From an uncultured Sphingobacteriales bacterium (lineage in GTDB: Bacteria; Bacteroidota; Bacteroidia; Chitinophagales; Chitinophagaceae): a stretch of DNA of 64,000 nt. A program made the translations under genes and the position numbers. The notes below the pieces were generated by a model. That model saw nothing but the letters and a program-made list of their open reading frames with translations. It was not told the DNA's origin and ran no database searches. The stretch lies in the NCBI GenBank assembly GCA_937991535.1, contig CALKHN010000028.1, positions 215,618 through 279,617 on the forward strand, given 5' to 3'. Within the stretch, counting starts at the first letter, position 1. The number at the start of each line of letters is the position of its first letter. Shown one piece after another: positions 18,500 through 27,820 of the stretch.

Positions 18500-20197
18500 T
18501 TACTGCCCTTGTCCAAACTCAGGCGCATTTTTATCGTACCATATCCGTTGCGTGCTTAATGTAGGTATATCCTGTGCATTCGGCGTAAACCCTTGTTCAG
18601 TCATAGCGGCATTCCAGTTTTCCCTGTTCACTTCACCGGGGTCGGTAAGCCACCAGCGGCGCGGTATTTGCTCGTTAAAGGGCTCACGGGCATAATAAGT
18701 TGAACTGTTTCTGGGATACCCTGTTCTGCGAACCAGCACAAAAGCTTCACTGGCATTGCGGTAAAAGTTCAGGTACTGCTGGATATATATTCTTTCCAGG
18801 TCGTTCGTACCATTAAATGCCACTTCAGGACCATTTAAATAATCATTAATTTCCGCATCGCCGTTACCGCTGAAACCAATTGCAGATTGCGCAGCTACAG
18901 CTATAGCGTTCATTGTTTTAATGGAAGAAGTAACCCCTTTTTTATACCAGTCTTCTGCCGTTCCTTTGGTATCAATTCCATTACCGTAACCTTTTTCAAT
19001 AAATTCGGCCACCAGCAAACAGGATTCGGCATTGGTTACCAGCACATCGGTGTAATTGCCGGTTGCGCCATTATACCGGGGCGAAAAGAAATGGCGGTTA
19101 ATCGGTGATATCAAAAAATACCGGGAGACCGTATTGCCCGGGTTCGTATTACCAACCGCAAAAGCATTACTGATATAGCCTGCTACGCCTGGGTTGGTTG
19201 TCCAGTCTGCCGGGGCGCCCTGGAATTTAATCCAGGGATCGGCGGGATTGATAAACGCCGGAAGAGTTGTTGAATATTTGGCCAGGGTATCTTCATAGCT
19301 GCCGGTTAAATCATTCGACTCAAAATATACCGGCAGGCGGGGATCATTGGCGGCTTTCAGAAAATTAATGATAGAAGTACTGCCATAACGGGCGCTCCTG
19401 TAGTTGATATCGTTGCCAAAGGGTGAGAAATTAGCATTAGTGTACTTTAACTGTGCATCATCATTATCAATAGGTCCAATGGCATTCTGCATTACCTGCT
19501 TGAATATCTCCTGTGCTTTTGCGGCATTCTGGTTGTTTAACCTTGCCGCTATACGCAACTTGAGCGTATTGGCCAGTCTCACCCATTTGGTCCAGTCTCC
19601 ACCATAAAAAATATCGGAGTTTCCATAAGTAAGCTGATTGGAAAGACTGGTGTTAGACAATACACCGATCGCCTGATCCAGTTCTGCCAGCCAGGTATCA
19701 AACAAAGATTCCTGAGTATCATAAGCGGGACTATAGTTTGTTTCGTAACGTCCCTGAATAGCGTCCCTGTACGGAATGGAGCCATTCATATCGGTAACTT
19801 TTATACCATGCAACGCCTGTATGATATAAGTTACCTCCTGCATTTTCTGATACTGATCTTTATCCGGAAGTGTACTGATTTGTCTCCTGATCTCAAACAG
19901 GTTGGGCAATATCTGGGAGTAATACACCCCATAACGGCCATTTACGTTACCGGTTACTTCATATGGGCTGGCGGTAACGTGCTGGGTAAACCGGAACAGT
20001 TGTTCCATGCCTTCCCATATCCACTCTCCGCCGTTATAAGTCATTAACCTTTCCTGGGAATAACTTAACAGGTATTTAATATCGGGTTTGGTTACAATAG
20101 TAGGATCTGTGTTGGTTTCACCAAATTGTTTTTCGCAGGAGGTAAAGGCGAAAGCCGCAAACCCCATTACTGCTATATATTTTGAAACGCTTTTCAT
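18500..20197 (-). CDS. SusD/RagB-family lipoprotein (pair 1)
   Basis: 565 residues from the ATG at 20197; an open frame runs up to 20263, but only the internal start yields a lipoprotein signal (MKSVSKYIAVMGFAAFAFTSC). SusD-type helical protein with SIPYRDA and DPRLPVYF segments. It follows the interrupted SusC gene by 37 bases and is intact itself, with no frameshift or early stop, so it may be expressed without a working channel partner. It could also serve another SusC in the operon. Confidence 0.9.
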   Translation of the reverse strand: MKSVSKYIAVMGFAAFAFTSCEKQFGETNTDPTIVTKPDIKYLLSYSQERLMTYNGGEWIWEGMEQLFRFTQHVTASPYEVTGNVNGRYGVYYSQILPNLFEIRRQISTLPDKDQYQKMQEVTYIIQALHGIKVTDMNGSIPYRDAIQGRYETNYSPAYDTQESLFDTWLAELDQAIGVLSNTSLSNQLTYGNSDIFYGGDWTKWVRLANTLKLRIAARLNNQNAAKAQEIFKQVMQNAIGPIDNDDAQLKYTNANFSPFGNDINYRSARYGSTSIINFLKAANDPRLPVYFESNDLTGSYEDTLAKYSTTLPAFINPADPWIKFQGAPADWTTNPGVAGYISNAFAVGNTNPGNTVSRYFLISPINRHFFSPRYNGATGNYTDVLVTNAESCLLVAEFIEKGYGNGIDTKGTAEDWYKKGVTSSIKTMNAIAVAAQSAIGFSGNGDAEINDYLNGPEVAFNGTNDLERIYIQQYLNFYRNASEAFVLVRRTGYPRNSSTYYAREPFNEQIPRRWWLTDPGEVNRENWNAAMTEQGFTPNAQDIPTLSTQRIWYDKNAPEFGQGQ

Positions 20198-20234
20198 GAC
20201 TTGTAAATAATTAAATAATAAAAAAACAATTCCA

Positions 20235-23200
20235 TTAAAAGGTTGCCCTGAGCGTAAATACAAATGAACGCATCATAGGTAAAAATCCTTCTTCACCGGA
20301 ATAAGCTGTGTTGTTTGAGTTATTGGAAGCCGGGTTAAAATTATAAGGCAATGAATTGTGCAAATACAACAGATCACGACCAACCACAGACAAAGACAAA
20401 GCGTTTAGCTTAAGTTTTTCATAAAATTTAGCAGGTGTACGGTAAGATAAAGCTACCTGACGCAGTGATACCCATGAATTTTTAAACACCCAATAATCCG
20501 CTACCCCGGTTGAAGATGAACCGTAACGATAAAAGAATTGAGGAAGATGGGAAGGCTCAACCAATCCCTGGTCGTATGCCTGCTGATAGGTCATGCCACC
20601 TACATCGGCTGTACCACCTCCGGGCTTATCAACTATTTGGCCCGGCTTAAAAACACCTGCGGGAATTATACCATCATCATAAGTGCCGCCATCATTGGCA
20701 TACTGGGATGTCCATTGAATACCGCCATTTTGAGCATCTCTTCCGGGAAGACTATTGGGAAGTACACCTGTATGCGTTCCATACCGGTAGCTCAGCGATA
20801 CAAAGTCACCCCCTATTTTAGCATCCAACAATACATTCAGGCTAAAATTTTTATAATTGAAGGTATTGTCCCATCCCGCACGGAATTTAGCATTTATGTC
20901 GCCCACATCCTGCCAAACATTACTCCTGTTAGGAAATGCAGTTCGCGAATCGCCACGCCATTGAAGAATAGGAAGTCCATTGCGGGGATCATTTTTATCT
21001 GTGCCTTCAAAAGCGGTGGAATGAATTGTGGTACGCAATGTACCGTACGATTTACCTACCACAGCCCAGGTACTGATCTCACCAATGTTGGCGCCCAGGT
21101 TAAATTCTGTTCTGCCAGGGTAGAGCTCTACAATCATGTTCCTGTTAACGGCGTAATTAAGCGCTGTATTCCATGAAAAGCTTTTTGTTCTTACAGGAGT
21201 AGCGTCTAAGGAAATTTCAATACCCCTGTTGCGTATGTTACCCGCATTGATAAATATGGTGCTTACACCCGATTCTGTGGGCGTGCCGATATCCAGCAAC
21301 TGGTTTTTGGTATTATCCTGGTATAAACTCACGTCTAACCCTAAACGGTTTTCAAGGAATCGCATTTCCAATCCAACTTCTTTGGAGATTTTACGTTGTG
21401 GTTTCAGGTTGGGTTGTAATACTGAACCCGAACTATATGTGGATAGTGGAACAGTTTGCCCGTTAGCGGTGCTGTACCCATTAAATGCAAAGCCGGGGTT
21501 AATCCGGAAGGGATCGGTATCACCGCCCAATGCGGCCAGATTACCTCTTAATTTGCCGTAGCTGATCCAGGAAGGAAGGCTATTCTTAAAAGTTTCGCTG
21601 AATATCCAAGACAAGCTCACCGCCGGATAGGTATAGAAATTATTACCCGTTCCATTAGAATAGGTTAAAGTTGAAGACCAGTCGCCACGCCAGGTAGCCT
21701 GCAGGTACAACATGTCTTTATATCCTACATCTGCACTGGCGTATAATGAATTGAAGCTCCTGCGGTTTCTGATTCCGGCGTTTGTAGTGGGTTGATTAAC
21801 GGAGTTGGCTATATAATAATTACCCGGATAGCTTAACCCACCGCTGGTAGAACTGTTTTCATACGTAGTTTTATACCTTTGCGCTTCACCGCCGATATAG
21901 CCACTGAGGGTTAGGTCCGGATTAATATCCTTATTCATCATTAACATCCATTTCTGCATATTGCTTTCCTTGGTTTGAAACCCAAGCGAATACAATCCAC
22001 CCGTAAAGTTTTGGCCCTGACCCAGTTCCTTGCTTTCGGATCGTGTATAAATGTTATTAATATTTCCTTCCAGGATCAGCTTTGCCCAATCTGTTAAAGT
22101 AACGGTAAAGGCCACACGTCCACGGAGCAGTTGCTCTTTTTGCAAATAGTTGTTTTCATACAATGAAAACCAGAACCTTGTTTCAGGCGCCAGGTTGGTT
22201 TCGGCAGAATTACCAGGATTAGGAACACCACCGAACTGGCTGGTATAATGTTCTCTTTGTGACCAGTACTTGGTATCATAGTTACGTGGCATCATCCACG
22301 AATACAGTTTACCAAAATTATAGGAAGCAAAGGCATCCAATCCTCCCAGGCGAGGTGGATTTTTACCGTTAAAATCAGTATAAGCGGCACTCATGTCTAC
22401 TTCCAGGAACTTCGTGAACTTATGTGTTACCCGCAGGTCAAATGCATTTTTGGTAAACTTATTATTACTTACAACGCCTTCGGCTTCGTTGCGGTTATAG
22501 GATAAACGAAATGTTGATTTTTCGGTTCCGCCGTCAATGGCCACATTGGTGTTGTATCCAACGCCTGTTTGAAAAGCGTCTAAGAAATTGTTGGGCTGGG
22601 GAAGATATTTGGTTGGCGTACCATCTTAGTTAATTACATCCTGCCCCATCATACGCGGGCCCCAGTTTTCCAGTTCACGTCCTATGCCTCTGTCAATATA
22701 GGGTAAGCCGGTAACTGGGTCGGTAGGAAATACTTTGGTAGTCCATCTTTCGTTGGCTTTATAATTCGGATCCCTGTTATCGGTAAAAAAATCACCAACC
22801 GTTCCACCCCCAAATTCATTCTGAAAATCGGGCCCCGCGTAAGGATCAGTTATATTTACCGACTGGTTAACGGTTACGCCGATTCCCTGCCGCTGTTTCC
22901 CTTTTTTAGTAGTAATTAAAATCACCCCGTTAACAGCCCTTGTACCATACAGGGCAGCCGCCGCAGATCCTTTTAATACGGACACACTTTCAAAATCTTC
23001 CATATTCAGATTCTTCAGATCGTTACCAAAGTCACGTCCGTTACCACTGAAAATATCGTTGTCCATAATTACCCCATCAATAACAAAAATGGGTTGGTTA
23101 TTGGTTCCCAGAGTAGAGTTACCGCGGATTACAATTTTGGAGCTGGACATCAGGCCACCGGCGCCTCCCATATCAATCTGCACCCCGGCAACCCTGCCCT

Positions 23201-23642
23201 GCAGGGCGTTAATAGGATTTATTTCATTGGTTTTAGACAACTCTGCGCCTTTAACCTCTGTTACGGAAAATCCTAATTGCCTTTTTTGTTTTGCCACACC
23301 TAATGCCGTTATCACAACCGCTTCGCTTTCCACGATAACAGGTTTGAGTATTACAGATAAAGTGGTTTGAGTTCCAATGTTTACTTCGATTGTTTCATAC
23401 CCGATTGAAGAGAACACGAGTACATTCTGAGTGTTTGTTAATGATACGCTGAACCGGCCGGCCGCGTCAGTAGCTGCAATGGCGCCAGCCCCCTTTACTG
23501 CAACTGATACACCCTGTAAGGGAGTGCCAGTTTCATCGGATACGGTTCCGGAAACCTTTTTACCCTGCTGGGCAAAGACATAACCCCCCGTTAATGCTAT
23601 AAAAAGCATTAACAACAGGCGCATAACGTTTGATTTCATCAC
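20235..23642 (-). pseudogene. SusC/RagA-family transporter interrupted by one in-frame TAA (pair 1)
   Basis: The reading frame runs over 1136 codons from the ATG at 23642 to the stop at 20235, broken only by a TAA at 22626-22628 (codon 339). Before the stop: signal peptide (ending YVFAQQ), carboxypeptidase-regulatory-like domain, and a full plug (VVITALGVAKQKRQLGFS, FVIDGVIMDND, ALYGTRAVNGVILITTKKG). After it, in the same frame, come the rest of the barrel and a normal C-terminus (FVFTLRATF). The residues around the stop (GQDVIN, stop, DGTPTKYLPQPNN) continue the family pattern without loss. So this is a single nonsense change, not a deletion. Product of 338 residues would lack nearly the whole barrel. 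Sequencing error, strain polymorphism or readthrough remain possible. Confidence 0.85.
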
Positions 23643-23683
23643 TCTGTTGGTTTTGGTTGAAAATTTTTGTTTTAGGGTTTCTC

Positions 23684-24898
23684 TCAGGCAGCTTCCTGAA
23701 TTTTATTTTTGCGTGTTAATCCTTTTTCATATTTCTCCATTACCAGAGCAGCGCCTCCTATAAGCTGGGCCTCATGCCCCAGGTCGGATATTATAATTTC
23801 GGTATTGGCTGCAAGGCGTGGAATACAATGTTCATTTAATGCCTGTTGAATAGGGGCCTGTAATATTTTACCCGAAGAGGACCCTCTTCCGCTTAACACT
23901 ACCAACCCTGGATTTAAAAGATGAATTAAAATAGCTATGCCCCTGCCAATATTATAACCTGCTTCCGACAGCAACTCAACGGCGAAACGATCTCCTTTGG
24001 CCGCGGCAGCAATAATAGCATCGGCCGCACTTTCCGGACCTGATACTTCCAGTACGGATTTCTTTAGTATGGAAGTTCTTCCGGATGTTAACCCTACCAG
24101 CCCTTTTTCGATCACAGCGGTTAATGCAGCTTCCGTTTCCAGGCAGCCACTTTTACCACAACTGCACAACTTACCATTTTGAAAAAGAGGAATATGACTA
24201 AACTCACCCGCAAAACCATCATCGCCTCTGAATAAGGTATTGTTTAAGATCATACCCAAACCAATACCCCAACCCACATTAATTACCACTACATTCTTCT
24301 TATTGCGGGCGGCCCCAAATTTTAATTCAGCCAATGCAATCAAACTCGAATCATTATCAATGAATACAGGAATACCGGTTTTGTTTTCAATAAAGGAAGT
24401 GATCGTACCCTGGTGGTTTTCAAGAAACGAGTAGTTGATACCTTCCTTTGCATCTATGAATCCAGGCATGCTAATGCCAATACCGGCAATTTTATTTTTG
24501 GGTATTCCGGATTTTTCAATTACCTCGTTGATCTTGTCCGTAACAATATCCAGCGCCTGGGGATTATTGGCAAGGTTCAGTTCCAGACTTTCAATTTTTC
24601 CGATATGCTGATTTTGCATATCCATAACCACCAGGCGGGTAACAAACTGATCCATGGCAACCGATACGATATACATAATATCGGGCTTAAGAGAATACAT
24701 CTGTGGTCGCCTGCCCCCACTTGAGGGAGCATGCCCGGTTTCGATCACGTACCCATCTTCTACCAATTCATTTAATATTTTGGTAGTAAGTGAAAGACTT
24801 TTCTCAATTTTTTCACTCACTTCTGCACATGAAAGTACTTTTGAGAAATAAAGATGATTTATTATTTTTTTCCTATATAATTGAGTCTTACCCGCCAT
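23684..24898 (-). CDS. ROK-family transcriptional regulator (NagC/XylR type)
   Basis: 404 residues from the ATG at 24898 (MAGKTQLYRKKIINHLYF); the upstream extension to 24949 is AT-rich and unlikely to be coding. Residues about 10-65 form a winged helix-turn-helix, followed by a sugar-kinase-like ROK domain with GIGISMPGFID, VINVGWGIGLGM and the zinc-binding CSCGKSGCLE motif (Cys245, 247, 252). ROK regulators bind a sugar or sugar phosphate and release DNA. The gene heads the Sus operon: SusC pair 1 begins 41 bases after its stop. Its upstream region carries three AACTTTTTTTAAA-like repeats that could be its operators, and the divergent fucosidase is a plausible target. Confidence 0.88.
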   Translation of the reverse strand: MAGKTQLYRKKIINHLYFSKVLSCAEVSEKIEKSLSLTTKILNELVEDGYVIETGHAPSSGGRRPQMYSLKPDIMYIVSVAMDQFVTRLVVMDMQNQHIGKIESLELNLANNPQALDIVTDKINEVIEKSGIPKNKIAGIGISMPGFIDAKEGINYSFLENHQGTITSFIENKTGIPVFIDNDSSLIALAELKFGAARNKKNVVVINVGWGIGLGMILNNTLFRGDDGFAGEFSHIPLFQNGKLCSCGKSGCLETEAALTAVIEKGLVGLTSGRTSILKKSVLEVSGPESAADAIIAAAAKGDRFAVELLSEAGYNIGRGIAILIHLLNPGLVVLSGRGSSSGKILQAPIQQALNEHCIPRLAANTEIIISDLGHEAQLIGGAALVMEKYEKGLTRKNKIQEAA

Positions 24899-24916
24899 TT
24901 TTATTAAAATAAGGTT

Positions 24917-24990
24917 AACTTTTTTTAAATTAAATATTAAAGTAAACAAACTTTTTTTAAAAAAATAAAATGTATTAACTTTTTTTTAAA
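24917..24990. promoter_or_regulatory. Three-copy operator candidate upstream of the ROK gene
   Basis: AACTTTTTTTAAA occurs at 24917-24929 and 24949-24961, and with one extra T at 24977-24990. The spacings are 32 and 28 bases, close to three helix turns. AAAGT and ACTTT arms flank the middle copy (24939-24954). An autoregulatory ROK binding array is inferred, not shown. Confidence 0.4.
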
Positions 24991-25027
24991 AATAATTGAA
25001 TGATATATCTCTTAAAAGTTTCTTACC

Positions 25028-25139
25028 GGGTGTATTTCAATTTTCCGCTCATCCACAACGTACCGGTCGGTGAGACACCGACCGGTAGCGGGCTCTATAG
25101 GCGGGTATAGCCACCCGCCTGCGAAAATTGAAATACCCC
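25028..25139. repeat. Clover-leaf inverted repeat with two inner hairpins
   Basis: Outer arms TATTTCAATTTTC (25033-25045) and GAAAATTGAAATA (25123-25135) pair perfectly, and the flanking GGG and CCC plus the inner GC extend the stem with small bulges. Inside are a perfect 12-bp hairpin with a 3-base loop (TACCGGTCGGTG at 25061-25072 with 25076-25087) and an 8-bp hairpin (AGGCGGGT at 25099-25106 with ACCCGCCT at 25113-25120). It could be a mobile palindromic element, a structured RNA or a transcription barrier. Confidence 0.7.
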
Positions 25140-25166
25140 CGTTACCTGTAAAAAGCTGAATACGCC

Positions 25167-25174
25167 TATATTTG
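25167..25174 (+). promoter_or_regulatory. Candidate -7 box of the fucosidase gene
   Basis: TATATTTG matches TAnnTTTG exactly, 52 bases upstream of the ATG. The -33 position has no clear TTTG, and falls at the right-hand end of the clover-leaf repeat. Confidence 0.45.
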
Positions 25175-25226
25175 TTAAAACATGCTGATGCGAAGCCGAT
25201 TTATGAAAATTTAAAGTTATACAACA

Positions 25227-26552
25227 ATGCGTCTATTCCTTTCTGTAATGCTCGTACTTACCAGTTTTGCTTTACGGGCACAAAACGTTGTTAATGAGAA
25301 CCCGGCTAAAATGCAATGGTTTAAAGATGCCAGGCTGGGCGTTTTTATTCATTGGGGCATATATTCCGTAAATGGGGTAGATGAAAGCTGGGTGTTTCAT
25401 AACAGGAAGATGTCGTATACAGACTATATGAAACAACTGAATGGTTTTACTGCCAAAAACTACAATCCGGCTGCCTGGGCCCAACTCATCAAAGAATCAG
25501 GCGCCCGTTACGCAGTAATAACCACAAAACATCATGATGGGATTGCTTTATGGGATACCCGGGTCAACAATATGAGCACAACTAAACTAACGCCTGCCAG
25601 AAAAGATGTGCTTACCCCCTTTTTTACTGCATTGCGTAACGCCGGCCTTAAAACAGGCGCTTATTTTTCCATACTAGACTGGAGTCACCAGGATTACCCG
25701 GGATTTTTAAAAGACAGCACCCGCTACCAGATCAAAGCTGACCCGGCACGATGGAAACGCTACCTGGCATTTTACCAGGCACAGATACAGGAGCTAAGCA
25801 CAAAATTCAACCCCGATCTGTTTTGGTTTGATGGCGACTGGGAACACAGCGCTGCAGAATGGCAGGCGGAGAAAGTAAGGAATACGATACTGAAAAACAA
25901 TCCCAATGCTATCATTAACGGTCGTCTTGCAGGCTTTGGCGACTATGAAACCCCGGAACAGAATTTTCCCATTACCCGTCCCTCTCTTAATCCATGGGAA
26001 TTGTGTATGACCGCAAACAACAATTGGGGATACCATCCAGATGATAGCGCATACAAAACCCCCTACGAACTGATCACCATTTTTGCCGATGTAATCAGCA
26101 ACGGAGGAAATTTGTTATTTGATATCGGACCAAGGGAAGATGGCTGGATACCTACCGAACAGGTGCATTTACTAAAAGAGCTCGGGAAATGGACGCATAA
26201 GCATGAAGCGGCTATTTACAATACAAAAGCCGGTTTGCCACCCGGCCATTTTTACGGGCCAAGTACCATTTCCAAAGATTCTTCCACACTTTATCTTTTT
26301 GTGCCCGCGCTGAACAGGGGAAAAATGGTTATCAGGGGATTGTACAATACCATCAGCAGTATCAAAGTAATTGGAACAGATCAATCCTTAAACCATAAAA
26401 TCGTTGGTAAAATATCATGGAGCCCGGTGCCGGGTTTGGTATATATTGATGAAATTCCCCGAACGGCTACCGATGGTTACATGACGGTACTTGAAGTAAA
26501 ATTAGACGGGCCAATAAAACTGTACAAAGGCAAAGGAGGATTGGGGGGATAA
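25227..26552 (+). CDS. Exported GH29 alpha-L-fucosidase
   Basis: 441 residues with a signal peptide (MRLFLSVMLVLTSFALRAQ). The N-terminal catalytic barrel shows the GH29 signatures WFKDARLGVFIHWGIYSV, YAVITTKHHDGIALWDT and LFWFDGDWEH; Asp202 in the last is the expected nucleophile. A small beta-rich C-terminal domain follows. The enzyme removes terminal alpha-L-fucose from glycans in the periplasm or outside. It is divergent from the ROK/Sus operon, which suggests joint control. Core alpha-1,6-fucose blocks glycosylasparaginase in characterised enzymes, so this neighbour pair makes sense for N-glycan breakdown; the linkage specificity is not visible. Confidence 0.92.
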   Translation: MRLFLSVMLVLTSFALRAQNVVNENPAKMQWFKDARLGVFIHWGIYSVNGVDESWVFHNRKMSYTDYMKQLNGFTAKNYNPAAWAQLIKESGARYAVITTKHHDGIALWDTRVNNMSTTKLTPARKDVLTPFFTALRNAGLKTGAYFSILDWSHQDYPGFLKDSTRYQIKADPARWKRYLAFYQAQIQELSTKFNPDLFWFDGDWEHSAAEWQAEKVRNTILKNNPNAIINGRLAGFGDYETPEQNFPITRPSLNPWELCMTANNNWGYHPDDSAYKTPYELITIFADVISNGGNLLFDIGPREDGWIPTEQVHLLKELGKWTHKHEAAIYNTKAGLPPGHFYGPSTISKDSSTLYLFVPALNRGKMVIRGLYNTISSIKVIGTDQSLNHKIVGKISWSPVPGLVYIDEIPRTATDGYMTVLEVKLDGPIKLYKGKGGLGG

Positions 26553-26602
26553 GAGGTACAAGTTGCAGGGTACAAGGAATTTCCCTGAAACCTGTAACCT
26601 AC

Positions 26603-27280
26603 CTAATTTAACGCACGGGGATCTTTTACAATGGTAATCCCCCTGGTATGCTTTATTGACTCCCAACCACCGGTTATGTTGCGCAGGTTATTGTAGCCAT
26701 GCAATTTGAGCAGTGATGCAGCGATAACACTGCGGTATCCGCGTGCACAATGCAGGTAAAGGTTATCTCTTTCATTTAACCCCGCAATATTGCCGGGATC
26801 CTTCATTTCAATTAAGGGAAGGTTTAGTGCATCCTGAACATGACCTTGCGCATATTCTACCGGCTTGCGCACGTCAACCACTACCAGGTTTTCATCAAAG
26901 GGTATATCCATAGCCAACTCACCGGCGTCCACATCAATGATCATGTCAACCGCGCCTCCTGCATCTTTCCATGTTTCAAATCCTCCTTCCAGGAAACCCG
27001 CCACATTCCTGAATCCGGCATCTGCCAGCAATCCGATACATTCTTCTTCCTTTCCCGGCGAGGTTATTAAAACGATGGGTTTGTCGGTGGGCAGCAGGTT
27101 AACAGCCCATTCTACAAAGTTGCCGTCCCGTCCTATAAAAACAGAACCCTGGATGAATCCTTCAGTAAAAGCGGACGCAACTCTTGTGTCAACCATAAGG
27201 ACCTGTTCGTTACCGTTCAGCAATTCCTTTAATTGCCGCGCAGTAAACGCACGACTATGCGGATACAACATTTCGGACAT
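26603..27280 (-). CDS. Tandem rhodanese-domain sulfurtransferase
   Basis: 225 residues made of two rhodanese folds. The N-terminal one (about 10-110) has LITSPGKEEE where the active loop should be and no Cys at that place, so it is probably inactive. The C-terminal one (about 118-215) has the loop HCARGYRS with catalytic Cys178. No signal peptide, so cytoplasmic. Rhodaneses move sulfane sulfur between thiols. An ArsR-type regulator lies 75 bases upstream on the same strand, with a 12-bp palindrome in between (27304-27336) that could be its operator or a terminator. Confidence 0.88.
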   Translation of the reverse strand: MSEMLYPHSRAFTARQLKELLNGNEQVLMVDTRVASAFTEGFIQGSVFIGRDGNFVEWAVNLLPTDKPIVLITSPGKEEECIGLLADAGFRNVAGFLEGGFETWKDAGGAVDMIIDVDAGELAMDIPFDENLVVVDVRKPVEYAQGHVQDALNLPLIEMKDPGNIAGLNERDNLYLHCARGYRSVIAASLLKLHGYNNLRNITGGWESIKHTRGITIVKDPRALN

Positions 27281-27303
27281 ATACTTAAAAATGCGGTTAA
27301 TAA

Positions 27304-27336
27304 AAACGGTTGATGATTATGATACATCAACCGTTT
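27304..27336 (-). terminator. Palindrome between arsR-type and rhodanese genes (terminator or operator)
   Basis: Perfect 12-bp arms AAACGGTTGATG and CATCAACCGTTT with a 9-base loop. On the minus strand it is followed by TTATT after the TTT of the arm, like an intrinsic terminator. It ends only 24 bases before the rhodanese start, so it may instead attenuate that gene or bind the ArsR-type dimer. Confidence 0.55.
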
Positions 27337-27355
27337 GATAAATAAGCGGTAAGTA

Positions 27356-27709
27356 TTAACTTAAAAGCTGTTCTACAAAATGGTATATTTCGGCCAGGCG
27401 CTTATGGTTTACCGAGTAGTATATAAACTTTCCCTCGCGGGTAGTACTTACCATACCCGCTCTCCGCAAAATTGCCAGGTGCTGGGATGCAACTGACTGT
27501 TCAAGCCTCAACTGCACGTACAATTCAGTAACTGTCATTTTTTGTTTTTCATCCAACAACTGAATCATTTGCTGTCTCAACTTGTGATTGAGGGCTCTCA
27601 AAATAAGCGCCGCTTTTTTAACATTAAGGAAGTCAATCCTCAGCTCGGATGCATTTTCTTGCACTGATCCGCTCAACACCATCGTGTATGGATTTGTAAG
27701 GCCGGTCAT
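27356..27709 (-). CDS. ArsR-family winged-helix regulator without cysteines
   Basis: 117 residues. The winged helix-turn-helix covers about 35-110, with LRALNHKLRQQMIQLL as the first helices, LEQSVASQHLAILRRAGMV as the recognition helix region and TTREGKFIYYSV as the wing. There is no Cys in the chain, so the Cys-based metal or persulfide sensing known in ArsR and BigR/SqrR proteins cannot apply. The gene precedes the rhodanese gene and likely controls it. A TAnnTTTG box lies 43 bases upstream. The inducer is unknown. Confidence 0.88.
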   Translation of the reverse strand: MTGLTNPYTMVLSGSVQENASELRIDFLNVKKAALILRALNHKLRQQMIQLLDEKQKMTVTELYVQLRLEQSVASQHLAILRRAGMVSTTREGKFIYYSVNHKRLAEIYHFVEQLLS

Positions 27710-27751
27710 AGGAATAATAACTTTAAAATTTAATCATTAATCTATCAAGTG

Positions 27752-27759
27752 CAAAGATA
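27752..27759 (-). promoter_or_regulatory. Candidate -7 box of the ArsR-type gene
   Basis: The minus strand reads TATCTTTG followed by CA, an exact TAnnTTTG match, 43 bases before the start codon. Confidence 0.5.
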
Positions 27760-27820
27760 TAACCGAAAATACAAATAACCCCCTCCATACTCTGTTAAAG
27801 TATTAAAATTGTGTGGATCG

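Larger units (their letters stand above)
24899..25226. other. Divergent regulatory region between ROK gene and fucosidase
   Basis: 328 bases. From left to right it holds an AT-rich stretch with three T-tract repeats (24917-24990), a structured clover-leaf inverted repeat (25028-25139) and a fucosidase promoter box (25167-25174). No open frame of note. Confidence 0.6.

Noticed and set aside
20538..21176. Open frame of 212 codons on the plus strand
   Set aside because: It lies opposite the barrel part of a SusC gene, whose protein pattern is unmistakable; the antisense translation shows no recognisable family.
20235..23642. Two separate SusC-like genes instead of one broken gene
   Set aside because: The second part lacks a signal peptide and plug, begins at a GTG inside the barrel, and is in exactly the same frame as the first part with one TAA between.
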